64,000 bases of DNA from Campylorhamphus procurvoides (Eukaryota; Chordata; Aves; Passeriformes; Dendrocolaptidae). The translations under genes and the position numbers were made by a program. This document shows positions 53,901-64,000 of this stretch, in pieces. The number at the start of each line of letters is the position of its first letter. The first letter of the stretch is position 1. Location of the stretch: assembly GCA_013396655.1 (NCBI GenBank), contig WBMV01000787.1, forward strand, positions 238,892-302,891, written 5' to 3'. The notes beneath the pieces were generated by a model. That model saw only the letters and a list, made by a program, of their open reading frames with translations. It was not told the DNA's origin and ran no database searches.

Positions 53901-55869
53901 CAGGCAGCAGCTGCTCTGGGACCACCAGCCAAACCCCTGCCCTGCAGAGCAGGGTGCTGCTTTCATCAGCTGTGCCACAAAGAGGTAACCCAGGTGTGTG
54001 GTGAGAGTTGCACAAATAACAGAAACAGGAATAATAGAAAAAGCAAACTCCTTCCCTTTGCAGGCAGATGGAGCTGCACTGGCAGTGATCCCTGCTCTGT
54101 GTGGTGGAGCTGGGGAAGTGGGGGACAGATGGACCCCCTGAGCTGCCCTGGCAAGAGATGGGCCCCACAGTGGGTGAACACACGAGGTCTCCACTGGAAC
54201 GTTCTCCAAAGCCACAGCAAACCCCTCCTTCCACCCGCCCCAACACCAGTAGCATTGCTGGGAAAATACTCCGCTGTGTTTCAGGGGCTGCTCCTGCTTT
54301 CTCACTGCATCGTGCTGGATGACCCTTAGAAAGGACACACACACACCTAATTAAAGCCATCCTCCACCCCAAGGCCAGTGCTGTGTTTGGAAACTGCTGT
54401 TCCCTGGCGCAGAGGCTCCTTTTTCCATCCCAGCCCAGCTCCACTCTCCTGGAGAACGGGCTCACTCAAACCCAGTGGGTCGAAACATCTTCCAGTGTCT
54501 TCAGCAAGGGCTTTTAAAACCTGTGTTTTGCAAAGGACAGACCTTTTTTTAATTACTATTTCTTCCCCTGTAATCCCCCTGAGCCTCTGAGCTGCCTGTT
54601 GGATAAGTTGCTCCCTTTGGGCAGTCTGTAGGTGTCTGATCCATGCTCGAATGTCCTCCTTGGAAGGGGATTGGGGCAATCTGGCTGCTCCTCTGCTCTT
54701 GGGAGCCTCTCACTGCAGACAGACCCACGTGCAGGAGCTCTGCAGCTCTTGGCTCCCCGAAGCAAAGCCCCATCCTGGAGAGCCTTGCGGGAGGAAGTGC
54801 AGATCAACCTGTCAGGGTGGCCGGCTGCACCACGGTGGCCTCGCAGCCTTTGGAAAATGAGGGCTTTGTTTCAAGGACTTCCCATCAGAGGCTGGAATCT
54901 CCTCTGGGGCGGCAGCCTGCCACAAGAATGCTGCCTGCGTGGCAGGAGCAGGGTCTGCTGCGCCCCTGCCATTGGCACAGGGTCTGCCAGCACCAGGGGA
55001 GCCCTGGCCCTGTCTGCTCCTGGCACATCAGAGTGATGGATCTGTCTCCACTCGCCAGGGCGAGGGCACGGGCATGCTGCGGCACAGCGGGCTCCTCTCA
55101 CTGCCTGCCAAGAGCCCAGAGCCACGAGCGGCCAGCAAACAGGCCCTCTTTTCTGCAGGAGTGTGCTCGGGTGGGGAATTCAACCAGGAGATGTTTGCCA
55201 AGCCATTGCTGCGGGGAAGGGAAGAGGGAAGGCAGAACGTGGCTGGAAGGAGCCATACCTGATCCCATCAGCTCTGTAGGCTTTGGGATCCAGCTCTCTG
55301 CTCCCATTCCTGAGCTGGGGAAAGAAGGGCTCCATCTGAGGCTCCATGGGGTTGCCACCAAAACTGTTCTGCTTTCCCTTTAGCTCAGGTTGGGGCAGGT
55401 TGTGCAACCTCTGCTTCAGCACTTCACTGCCTCAATCTGACTTTCTCCAAACCCTTGAGTTATTAATGCGGCTGAGAGGTTCATTTACTGGGAGGTGTAA
55501 TGTTGTGTATGAATAAATTATGGCCCCAGAAGGATGGTGGAGTGTGGGTATCTCTGCTGTTACTTGGAAAGAAATGAGGAGATCAGGGCATTTGCCTTGG
55601 GCAGGCTGACAAGAGCATGCACAGCCTCTTGTGTAGGGTGCTCAGAACTACATTAAACCCAAATAAAAACCCCTTGAGGCAAATGTGACACCTTTAACTC
55701 AGTCATCCTCAAGTGGAGGGGTTCCCACCCAGCCCAGTGTCCTCAGCTACTGCACAAGGGCAAATATGGATTTGGAGAAAGCTGAGCTGTGTGTGTGTAA
55801 GCTCCATGTACCTTCTCACAGGGCTTGTGCGCTGGTGAAGGTCGTGCTGGCCTGGCCAAGCTGATGGTG

Positions 55870-56020
55870 CTGGATGGCATGTTCAAATTTGTATGCTAAA
55901 TGGTCTTTGATAAACATTTAGCCTGATATTAACATTTTACTGAGGTCCCTCTCCTGGATTAACTCTTGGCGAGGGCTGAGCCATCACTCTGGGTGACACT
56001 CCATAAATGATTAAACACTG
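55870..56020. promoter_or_regulatory. AT-rich island with a TCF/LEF and forkhead motif, candidate enhancer
   Basis: CTTTGAT (55905-55911) overlaps ATAAACA (55910-55916), followed by GATATTAACATTTTAC and ATAAATGATTAAACAC. A Wnt-responsive TCF core near a Wnt-antagonist gene suggests possible feedback. This is inference from short motifs. Confidence 0.25.
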
Positions 56021-56619
56021 TCCTGCACAGCTGAATCTTTGCAGCCCTGCCTGCCTGCTCCGGAGTGTTTGCAATTTCTTCACCATTCCATAGCCTTTCC
56101 TCTCGCTCGCCCTAAATGTTTATTTAATAATCCTGGAAGACCTTTTAAGCTTCCTGGGTTGAATGTTTGCTAAACACCCTGTCACTTCCACTTGTATTGA
56201 TAACTCCCTGCCCCGTGCTTTGCCCCGTGGCCATGCAGGGACAGCTCCCCACTCACACAGACCCCAAAAACTGGTGCTGCCCCAGTGGGGTCTGTGGGAG
56301 CTGCTCTGGGGGCTCCTCAGCTGGATCCTCTCGCCCTCGCATTCCCTCAGCCCCCACGCTCTCCCCTGGCAGTATTAGTTTCACAAATTCATTTTCCCTC
56401 ACAAAAGCTTTTGGTTACTTTGGGATTAGGGACTGTTTAGAGTTCATTGTTTTCCCGGGGCTGCCTTGTTTTGCTGTAATGCTGAGACGCCTGGGCTGCA
56501 GGAACCTAATCCCTCTGCTCCTCCAGCTCTGTGAAAATCCCTTCTCTGCTTTAGTGCAAATTGTTGATGGGAGATAGCAGCAGGTCTTTCTGCTTCCATT
56601 TAACGTGTCAGCAGAGAAA

Positions 56620-56810
56620 GACATCTGCTTGCAATTATGGGCATGGCCTTGCTGAAGGATTGGCCTGGTAGATTTTATAAGATAATAGGAAATCTTTATC
56701 AATTCATAATTCCTGGTGTCAGAGGAAGGAATATGTTTCATTTAAAATATTCATCTTTTATTTTATGAAATTATGGGATAAACCATGAGATTGATATCAA
56801 GGGGAAAAAC
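56620..56810. promoter_or_regulatory. AT-rich island with GATA- and SRF-like motifs, candidate element
   Basis: Non-repetitive AT-rich DNA with TTTTATAAGATAATAGG, AAATCTTTATC and TTTCATTTAAAATATTCATC. Function unknown. Confidence 0.25.
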
Positions 56811-59800
56811 CATGTGCTCTCTGTGAAGAGCCAGTCCTGCCTTTCCTACACGAAAACATCTGAGCAGGCGAGGGCCAGTCTGGGGAGAGAGTGGGCTCTG
56901 CTGCCAGTCCCTCTGCCGTGTGCCCAGAGAGGCAAATCCTTTGGGAAATGGTTTTCTGCTGACTTTGCAGCACTCTCAGGGGTGGGAAAATTGTCCCCAA
57001 CACAATGCCTAAAGCGTTGGAACCTCTTGGATGGGGCAAAGTGGCTGCAGAGGAGCTGGTGGGGAGACCCTGTGGCATCCTGGCACATCCCCAGCAGCTG
57101 CAGGCACAGCCTTGGGGGGATCAAACTGCTCTGTTCTCACTTTCCACTGCCCCAGTATAGCCTGTGCTGGTGAAAGGGGCCTGGGCACACACTGGGATAG
57201 TCTTGGGGTCACGGCATGGGCTGCCCAGTGGGCTGAAGGAGGCTCTCCCCACTCTGGGCTCCTTCCAGCTGAGTGGGAGCTCCTGCCTGGGGCACGGGGA
57301 GGGGGCTGCTCCCTGCCCTGATCCCTCCATCTCCCCTCGAAGCTGCTCCTGGCAGGACACGTTGTTAGCACAGCTATTTTTGGCCTCGCTCAGCCAGTTT
57401 GTCAGCCCTCCGGGAGCCTGCTGTAATCTCCCCTGTGATTAAGGGTCTCAGGGCATGTTCAATACCGTTAACGAAAGAGGAAAATAATAACAATAATGAT
57501 CTGTGCTCAGGAGTGCTCCTGGGAGGAGCTGGATTTGCATTCAGTGCCTTTCAGCTCAGAAAGCTCCTCATGCTTCAGCCTTGGCAGATTCGCAGGGGCT
57601 GCAGCTCCAGCTCTGGGAGCTTTCTATGCTCTCTTGTCCACTAACACCAATTCCTGCTCCCTGCTGTACATTCCTTTGCTTGGCTGTGGAGCTTCATGTC
57701 TGGGGAGAGGTGGAGGGATGTGTCAGACCTCAGAGACAGATGTTTTCCCTGTGAATGTCACACAGACTCAGATGCCCATTGTCCAAAGAGGCCATGAGGT
57801 CCAGGTCCTGAAAGCTGGTCTCCTTGATGGCATGGAGATGCTCTCCATGGTCAAAAGGAGATCACCAAGGGTTTGGCATTGTTCTACCACCACATCTGGT
57901 CTGTTCTGGGAATGGGAGACACGTCCTGGGCTGATGGCACTGCCAGTGCACATGTGTGTGAAGCAAGTACACGCTGTGCCAGCCCTGACCATCTCCCAGC
58001 CCAGGAAAATCCCGAGAAGCAGCTCGTGGTTCAGACTGACTTGAGAACAAAGAAAAGAAATGAGAAGGGTGGGGAAAATTCTGGGCTGATTTCTGAAATG
58101 CCATGAATTTTTGGGGGCTGCTAGAATGACCAAATCTTTGTTGGGGCAGGAAGAAAAGACATGGCTGGGATTGCAGGCAGAGTCAGGGCCATGTCCCACG
58201 ACAGGACAGCAGATGTCCTGCCAGGGCTCCCATTGCTGTGTGCCAGGGGCTGCTGGGTGCCCAGCCCCAGGACACGTTTGCCCCTCTCGAAGGAGAAGCA
58301 GCCTGGTTTCATTTTAAGCTCCCAGATGCTGGTTGCGTTACCAGCATTTCTTTTGAATGGAAGCAAATTCAAAACATCCATCTTTAAGTCCTCAGACATG
58401 AGACGTGGGGAAGTTCTTTCCTGCCCAGCTCCCTGCCCTGCCCTGCCCAGGCTGGATGTGCTGTGGATGTGCCGTGGCATCCTGATGTGGGCACACCACC
58501 TGCCCTGGGTCCTATGGGGCTCTTGGTATTGTTCTCCTGCTGACCTGGAGCATTATATCGTGCAGTATGAGTTTGATTTCTTCCCCCCTCCCCAGTTTTT
58601 TGGTAGCTGACAGTTGTTACCAGCGAGAGGTACTAACTTTTTATTTTGAACGCATGAGTTCGGGCTCGTTAATCACTTCCAAATGTCCCCATCTAAGGGC
58701 GATATTGTTTCAACATTCAGCCACTAATTTTTTGAAATCTCTGAAATAAGACTCTGCTCTCGAACATGTGCTGGAGAGTCGTTCCTTTCCGCTGTATTTT
58801 AAAAATATACATGTGGTTTAATTCAACAAGAGGGCTGGAGGGGACATTTTTCCTCCAGTTTTTCCTCCCTCTTTTTCTTTAGAGCTGTATCTGCCAAACC
58901 ACCCGGCTCTGTGCCAGCAGCAGCTCCTGGATGATCCCAAATGCAGATGGGGGTTAAAAGCCTGTGTTTTTGGGAAAGCCCAGTGCCACCACCCTGTGAT
59001 ACAGGTCACACCTGTGAGGTGTCCCCTGGGGCCAAGGACAACTGCTACAACTCAGAGTGCAGGTAGGAGACAAAAGAAAAGGGTTGGACTTCCAGCAGCT
59101 CTGGAGCAACCCTGGAGCTGTCCTTCCTCACTCCCCTGGCAAGGAGGGCTGTGCTCAGTCTGCCAGTGCTGCTGGGCAGGACAAAGCCCAGCTGTGAGGG
59201 GGGTTTGGCTGCTGGGCTTGGAAGGTCTGAGAGGTGCAGGGCTGGAGTCGAAACGGGAGTGCCATTCTGTGAACCCTCGTGACTCCAGCAGACACCAAAA
59301 ATCCATGGATATAACAAAGCAATGGGATGTGATTATTCAAAAATGTGAAATGCAGGGAGGAGTCCTGCCAGGCCTAAAGCCCTCAAGGAACTTGGTTGTG
59401 TCTGGGCTCAGGGATTCCAAGGCAACGTTTATTTTTGTGACTAAAGCAGCTTTTATGTGTCCTGGCTTTGGTAGAACTCTTGAGGAGATCTGGGTGCTCC
59501 ACAGGGTCTGGCAGATGCAGGAGTTGCTTCAAACCCAGACTTCAGTCAGAGACCTCTGGCTCCAAACAGAAAGAGACATTTCTTTAATTATTACCACTTG
59601 TTTGTAAAGAAGTGGCAGGGGAGTGAGACGGGGATGAGTTGTTCAGGATCCAGTGGAGAGGGACCAGGCAGGCTGAGCCAGGCTGTGTCCTGCCTGGTTC
59701 CCTTCTGACCATCACAGCCACTGCCCACAGACCCCAGAGCTGTGTCCCTGTGCCAGGGCCATGTCCCCAGCACAGCTGGGCCACCAGGGCAGTGGGACTG

Positions 59801-61179
59801 TGCCAGCCCTCCTGCACCTCTGCCTGCTGTCCCAACCACAAAACCCTCTCGCCTTTGCCAGGGATTTGCTGCTGGTGGAAACCCTCTTCTGTCTCCAGCT
59901 CCTGGAAGCTCTTGGAGCACGCTGAGGCTGTTGTGTCCTGTGGTTTTGGTGATATTATAAATAGATGTTGTAAGTGAACATGAAAGAATTTGTGCTGACC
60001 GAGGGCTGTTCTTATTAAAGGCGATGAATGAGGAGGGGCTAATTCCTGCCAGGCCCCGTCCCTTACATCATGCTGTCCTCTCGTGGCACTGACACCCTGC
60101 AGTGTCCCAGAGCTCCCAGCACATTTTGGGATGCTCCCTGCAGAACCAGCTGTGTGGCAGGTCTCCCTCTCAGGAGGAGGGAATGCTTGGCCGTGTGTAT
60201 GTGGCACTTTTGTGTTCAGACAATGATGGTTTCCTAAGAAGGAGGCTCATGGTGAAGCCTTTCCATAAAAGCTTCTTTGAAGGGAATCTGCTGAATTGAA
60301 TGGAGGAATGGGGAGGCTTTAGATGGGAAATTGGGTTCCCATGTGCTGCTGTGACTTTCAGAAGCAGCTGCAGTCCCAGCCCTGAGCTGGGCACTCGTCC
60401 CTCTAAGACCCATCACATGCCATGGCTGGGAGCTGACATGCTGCTCCCAGCCTAAGGACTGGGACCTAGAGAGCAGATGATCCCCCTCCCAGAAATACAG
60501 GGGGTCTTTCCAAAATGCTGGTTGTGTTTCCTTGTCAGCTGCCTTCTGGGCTAAACTCCCAGGCTCTCTGTGCAGCCAAGAGTCCTTCAGATTCCCACAG
60601 GGACTCTGCCATGGGCATAGCCAGAAGAGCTTCCCGTTGGGTACCACACATCCCGTGGGTCCCAGTCCCTCAGGAACACACTGGGGTTTGTGTAGGCTGA
60701 AAGGAAAGTCAGGAGGGGTTCAGTCCTAACCCAAAATACCGCCCAGCCCTTCCAATTTTTTTTTCCTTTCCCAGCAGACTCTCTGGCTTTGCTTGGCTCG
60801 TGATGGATGCAAATATCATTGTTCATCTCAACGGGAGGTTAAGCACGGAAAGGGCTGGTCTGATGTGTTTGACGTATATTGCACAGACAACGTATCATTC
60901 CCAAGCCAGCCCTTGGCCTGTGATGCTCACCAGGGCTTCTGTCCTGGTGGCTCAGTGCAGGGATTCACCTCAGCTGGCCAAAGGAAGAGACTTTCCAAGC
61001 CCCAGGTCTTCCTGGGGAGATGTCTGAGCTGTGCTTGCATTTCTGGGGTGCTGGAGATGTTGAACTGATGTGCTGGTGCTGGAGCTCCTGGCTGGAATTC
61101 CTGCATAGTCCCTCCCAAAGTCAGCCCTGCAGCGAGGTTGCTCCGTGTCCAGTGGAGGGGAAGAAGTCGAGGGAGATGC

Positions 61180-61275
61180 TGGCTGGCTGGCTGGCTGGAT
61201 GGATGGAGGGATGGATGGATGGATGGATGGATGGATGGATGGATGGATGGATGAATGGAGGGATGGAGGGATAGA
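61180..61275. repeat. GGCT/GGAT tetranucleotide microsatellite
   Basis: Four GGCT units are followed by about twenty GGAT units with a few GGAG interruptions. It is likely polymorphic. Its minus strand gives a spurious His/Pro/Ser repeat frame. Confidence 0.95.
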
Positions 61276-61854
61276 TATATCCTCGACTGGGCAGCTGGTG
61301 CCACTCTGGCAGCCTTTCCCAGCATGTGTGTCTGTTCTGTTGCCACCTACTCCAGCTGGGCCAGGAAACTTGCAGTGCCTCAGCTGCATTTGGTGCAGAA
61401 AGTCCCTGTTTTCTCTGTTCTATAGAGGAGGAAACTCTCCTCCAGCAGCAGGGCTAGGAAAGCTAGGCAGAGTCACTCAAGGGTTAAAAGGCAAAAGACT
61501 AATTTACAGTAGAGGGACTTAAAATATTTTTTGTGGGTCTGGGGGTCCTGGTTTGTGTCCTCCAAGCACTTGGATTAAACATACATGACTAAGCAGAAGC
61601 AGAGATGCTCCCACTTTCCCCAAGGTGTTTCTTGGCTCCCAGAAACGCAGTTCAAGGTCTGGGATGTCAGTGGAGACTCCAGCAGAGCAGAGAGGAGTTT
61701 TGAGCAGAGCTTTGTGCTGTCGCTTTCCTGATGAGCAGAGGAACAGTGACCGAGGGGACTGGGGGGTCCACATGGGGACAGGTGTCACACTGGGCATTCC
61801 TGGGGGACTGGGAGAGGCGACAGCCGGGGTTGGGCTCCGACAGCAGTTTGGGCT

Positions 61855-61985
61855 TTGCGGGGAGATGCGGGGAGATGCGGGGGTGATGTGGGGAGATGCG
61901 GGGGTGATGTGGGGTGATGCAGGGGTGATGCGGGACGATGCAGGGAGATGCGGGACGATGCGGGGAGATGCGGGGGTGATGCTGG
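61855..61985. repeat. GATGCGGGG minisatellite
   Basis: Units such as GGGAGATGCGGG and GGGTGATGTGGG repeat about ten times. Confidence 0.9.
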
Positions 61986-62142
61986 AGCAGCGGCGGGCGG
62001 CGGGGGCCACCTCACGGTGACAGAGGGGAGCGGGCAGGGGACCCCCTCGCACCTCGTCCCCCCTCGCCCCCATCGCGCTCCGCCTCTGCAGCCGCGCCCC
62101 CGTTCGCTCCTCCCGAGCAGGGCACTCAGCAGAAGCAGATGG

Positions 62143-62310
62143 TCACAGAATCCCTGAGCAGTTTGGGCTGCAAAGGACCATAAAGATCATACAGTTCCAG
62201 CCCCCTGACACGGCCAGGGACAGCTTCCACTAGACCAGTTTGCTCATAATACCATCTGGTCTGACCTGGAGCACTTCCAATGATGGGAAGAAGCAATCGT
62301 CCCTGGAGGA
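62143..62310 (-). mobile_element. CR1 LINE fragment
   Basis: On + it reads CACAGAATCCCTGAGCAG, then CATAAAGATCATACAGTTCC, CAGCTTCCACTAGACCAG and GAGCACTTCCAATGATGG. This is the reverse complement of the CR1 3' region, so the element lies on the minus strand with its 3' end near 62143. Confidence 0.85.
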
Positions 62311-64000
62311 TGGAGATGTGCCCTACAGCACATCAAGGGGTGGCTGCAGATGAAATCCTTGAGGGTCTTTAGCACCTGAACTTCTAAATGGCTCAGCAAC
62401 AACAACAACCACCAGGATTTTAATTGTGCAATGTCAAGGCAATCAAAGGGTTAACACAAAAATCTCCTCCACATCCATTCCTTGGAGCTGACCTCTGCAG
62501 GGCCCTCCCAGAGATCCAGCTATCTTGTCTCCATGCTGCAGGAGACAGCACTTATCCTGAGCCTGACAGTTCGCTGCTGTCTCCAGACACTTCCTTGGCA
62601 GCCGGTTTTAATTATCAGCACGATGTGGTACCTCACCTGCTCCTGCAGACTTGGCACCAGGAGCTGCTCAGAGACTCACTGAGTATCACATGCTGTTCCC
62701 ACCCGGCTGGACAGCACTGACTGCTCTGGGTGTCATCAGGGGAGCTCTCTCTCATCAGCTGCTCTGGGCACTGCTTCGACTCACGCCAGGTTTATGTTTG
62801 GCCCAGGGAATGGGAAACACTTGCAGTAAACACTCCCTCTTCCCTCCTGCAGCACTAGAGGCAGTTCTGCAGTTCACTGCTGTGGATTTGGAAGCTCTTT
62901 GTGCTGCTTGGCTGGACAAGACTCTGCTTTGTGCCAGGCAGGGAGACACACACAGCTCATTCCCTCCTCCTCAGCTCAGCTTCCAGGTGCCAGTGGGCAG
63001 GAGGCAAAACTGCCCGGGCACATCCTGCATGCCCAGAGCCCATTTGTTTCCCAGCTGAGCCCAGGCAGTGCAGAGCTTGTTCCCCCAAGGGGGTGCTGGA
63101 GCTGCTGGCCAGGGCATGTGGGGGATCATGGCCATGATCTCTGCCGTGGAGATGCACAGTTCTGCTCACACCTTCCCAAACGTGTGTTTCCACCAACCTG
63201 CCAGTTAATAAGAGCCTTGAAATAAAGAAAAAACATCACAAGGAGAGAAGGGAAGGGCCCATTCAGTGAAGTTCACGTTGCTTCCATCCCCTGAAAAAGA
63301 AACAAAGCCCCAAGCCACAACCAGCACACTCAGAGCCTCTTGGTGACAGAGTCCAGATCACATTTTTTGGGGGGCAGAATAGACACTGACAGGTTCAAAC
63401 AAATATTGCCAGAATTAAACTACTCATCACAGACTCTCAGACTGCTGGGAGCATTCTCCTTTCCCGAAGTGTTAGACTGGAAAAAGGATGTTGCTGATGT
63501 GCTGAAGGGTGTGATGGGGTGATTGTTTTCAATCTGCAGAGGATCTGCCCCACTCTATGGATACAGCCCGAGCAGCCCCCACAGCACCCTCTGAGCTCTG
63601 TCCTGGGACCACTGCTCTGGTCATCCTCACCAGCAAGTCCTGCCAGTCTTACCTCTACCTGCAAGGAAAGGGTGGTTGGTGTGTGTCTCCAGCCAAATTC
63701 ATTTCTTTTGGCTGCAGAGACAGCCAGGGAAGCAGATTTCCCACCCCCATGCCCAGGGGCTGTAGCTGAAAAGGGCTCTGCTGTCCAAGTGAAAGCTGAA
63801 TGCAAGCTGAGGGAAAACAGATGGTTTCAAGATCAAGCCCATCATAAGAATGAGAAGCCAAACTGCTGATGGATGGGGCAGTGCTTGGCTCAGGCGTGGA
63901 GCCAAATGCACTGTTGTCCTTCCCAAGCTGAAGGGCTGCTGACCGAGAACACAGACCCTTGGAAGGGTCCAGAAGAGCTGGCTCTAACCTGAGCATCACC

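Larger units (their letters stand above)
50935..64000. other. Gene-free DNA downstream of SFRP1
   Basis: I recognised no exon in 13 kb. The open frames are GC-rich chance frames. The region contains AT-rich islands (51810-52130, 53500-53720, 55870-56020, 56620-56810, 58600-58830), two simple-repeat arrays and a minus-strand CR1 fragment. A distal SFRP1 untranslated region and enhancers are plausible contents. An AATAAA on + at about 63220 has no attached gene. Confidence 0.55.

Noticed and set aside
60927..61389. His/Pro/Ser repeat protein on the minus strand
   Set aside because: It is a translation of the GGAT microsatellite.
1..64000. CRISPR arrays, bacterial operons, tRNA or rRNA genes
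   Set aside because: The window is vertebrate nuclear DNA; tandem arrays here lack unique spacers, and no tRNA cloverleaf or rRNA segment was seen.

Overview
The window looks like a gene-dense segment of a bird genome, most likely from a small microchromosome. The supporting evidence is short introns, GC-rich promoters with many CCAAT boxes, abundant minisatellites, truncated CR1 LINE fragments and one avian-type solo LTR. All genes are vertebrate multi-exon genes. I rebuilt each coding sequence exon by exon from splice sites, reading-frame continuity and family protein sequence. The conserved order NKX6-3, GPAT4, GINS4, GOLGA7, SFRP1 matches human 8p11.21, which corresponds to chicken chromosome 22. 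One extra gene absent from the human interval, a PPP1R3C-like gene, lies between GPAT4 and GINS4.

Layout. 1-3.2 kb: a CpG- and CCAAT-rich promoter block, then NKX6-3 on + (3 exons, 254 aa). 3.2-6.9 kb: intergenic DNA between convergent genes, with a minisatellite and AT-rich islands that may be enhancers. 6.9-15 kb: GPAT4 on - (12 coding exons, 455 aa) with a non-coding leader reaching toward a CpG-rich block near 15 kb; that block holds the only N, at 15159. 15.3-17 kb: the PPP1R3C-like gene on - (two coding exons, the first only 14 coding nt; 305 aa). 20.0-22.5 kb: GINS4 on - (7 exons, 220 aa), with a solo LTR inserted in intron 2 against the exon 3 splice acceptor. 23.2-26.7 kb: GOLGA7 on - (4 coding exons, 137 aa). 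26.9-38.3 kb: a gene-free interval with CR1 fragments, a minisatellite, a near-perfect hairpin and several AT-rich islands. 38.3-51 kb: SFRP1 on + (3 exons, 308 aa). 51-64 kb: SFRP1 downstream DNA with no recognisable gene.

The genes do not form a pathway. NKX6-3 is a gut and neural homeodomain factor. GPAT4 catalyses the first step of glycerolipid synthesis at the ER. The PPP1R3C-like protein targets PP1 to glycogen. GINS4 is a subunit of the replicative helicase complex. GOLGA7 is the partner of a Ras palmitoyltransferase. SFRP1 is a secreted Wnt antagonist. GOLGA7, GINS4, PPP1R3C-like and GPAT4 are four tandem genes on the minus strand.

The most interesting observations are the LTR that now supplies the branch-point region of a GINS4 splice acceptor, the PPP1R3C-like paralogue, a 28-bp-stem hairpin in the GOLGA7-SFRP1 interval, the three CCAAT boxes with 31-32 bp spacing upstream of NKX6-3, and a possible CRD-only SFRP1 isoform made by intronic polyadenylation.
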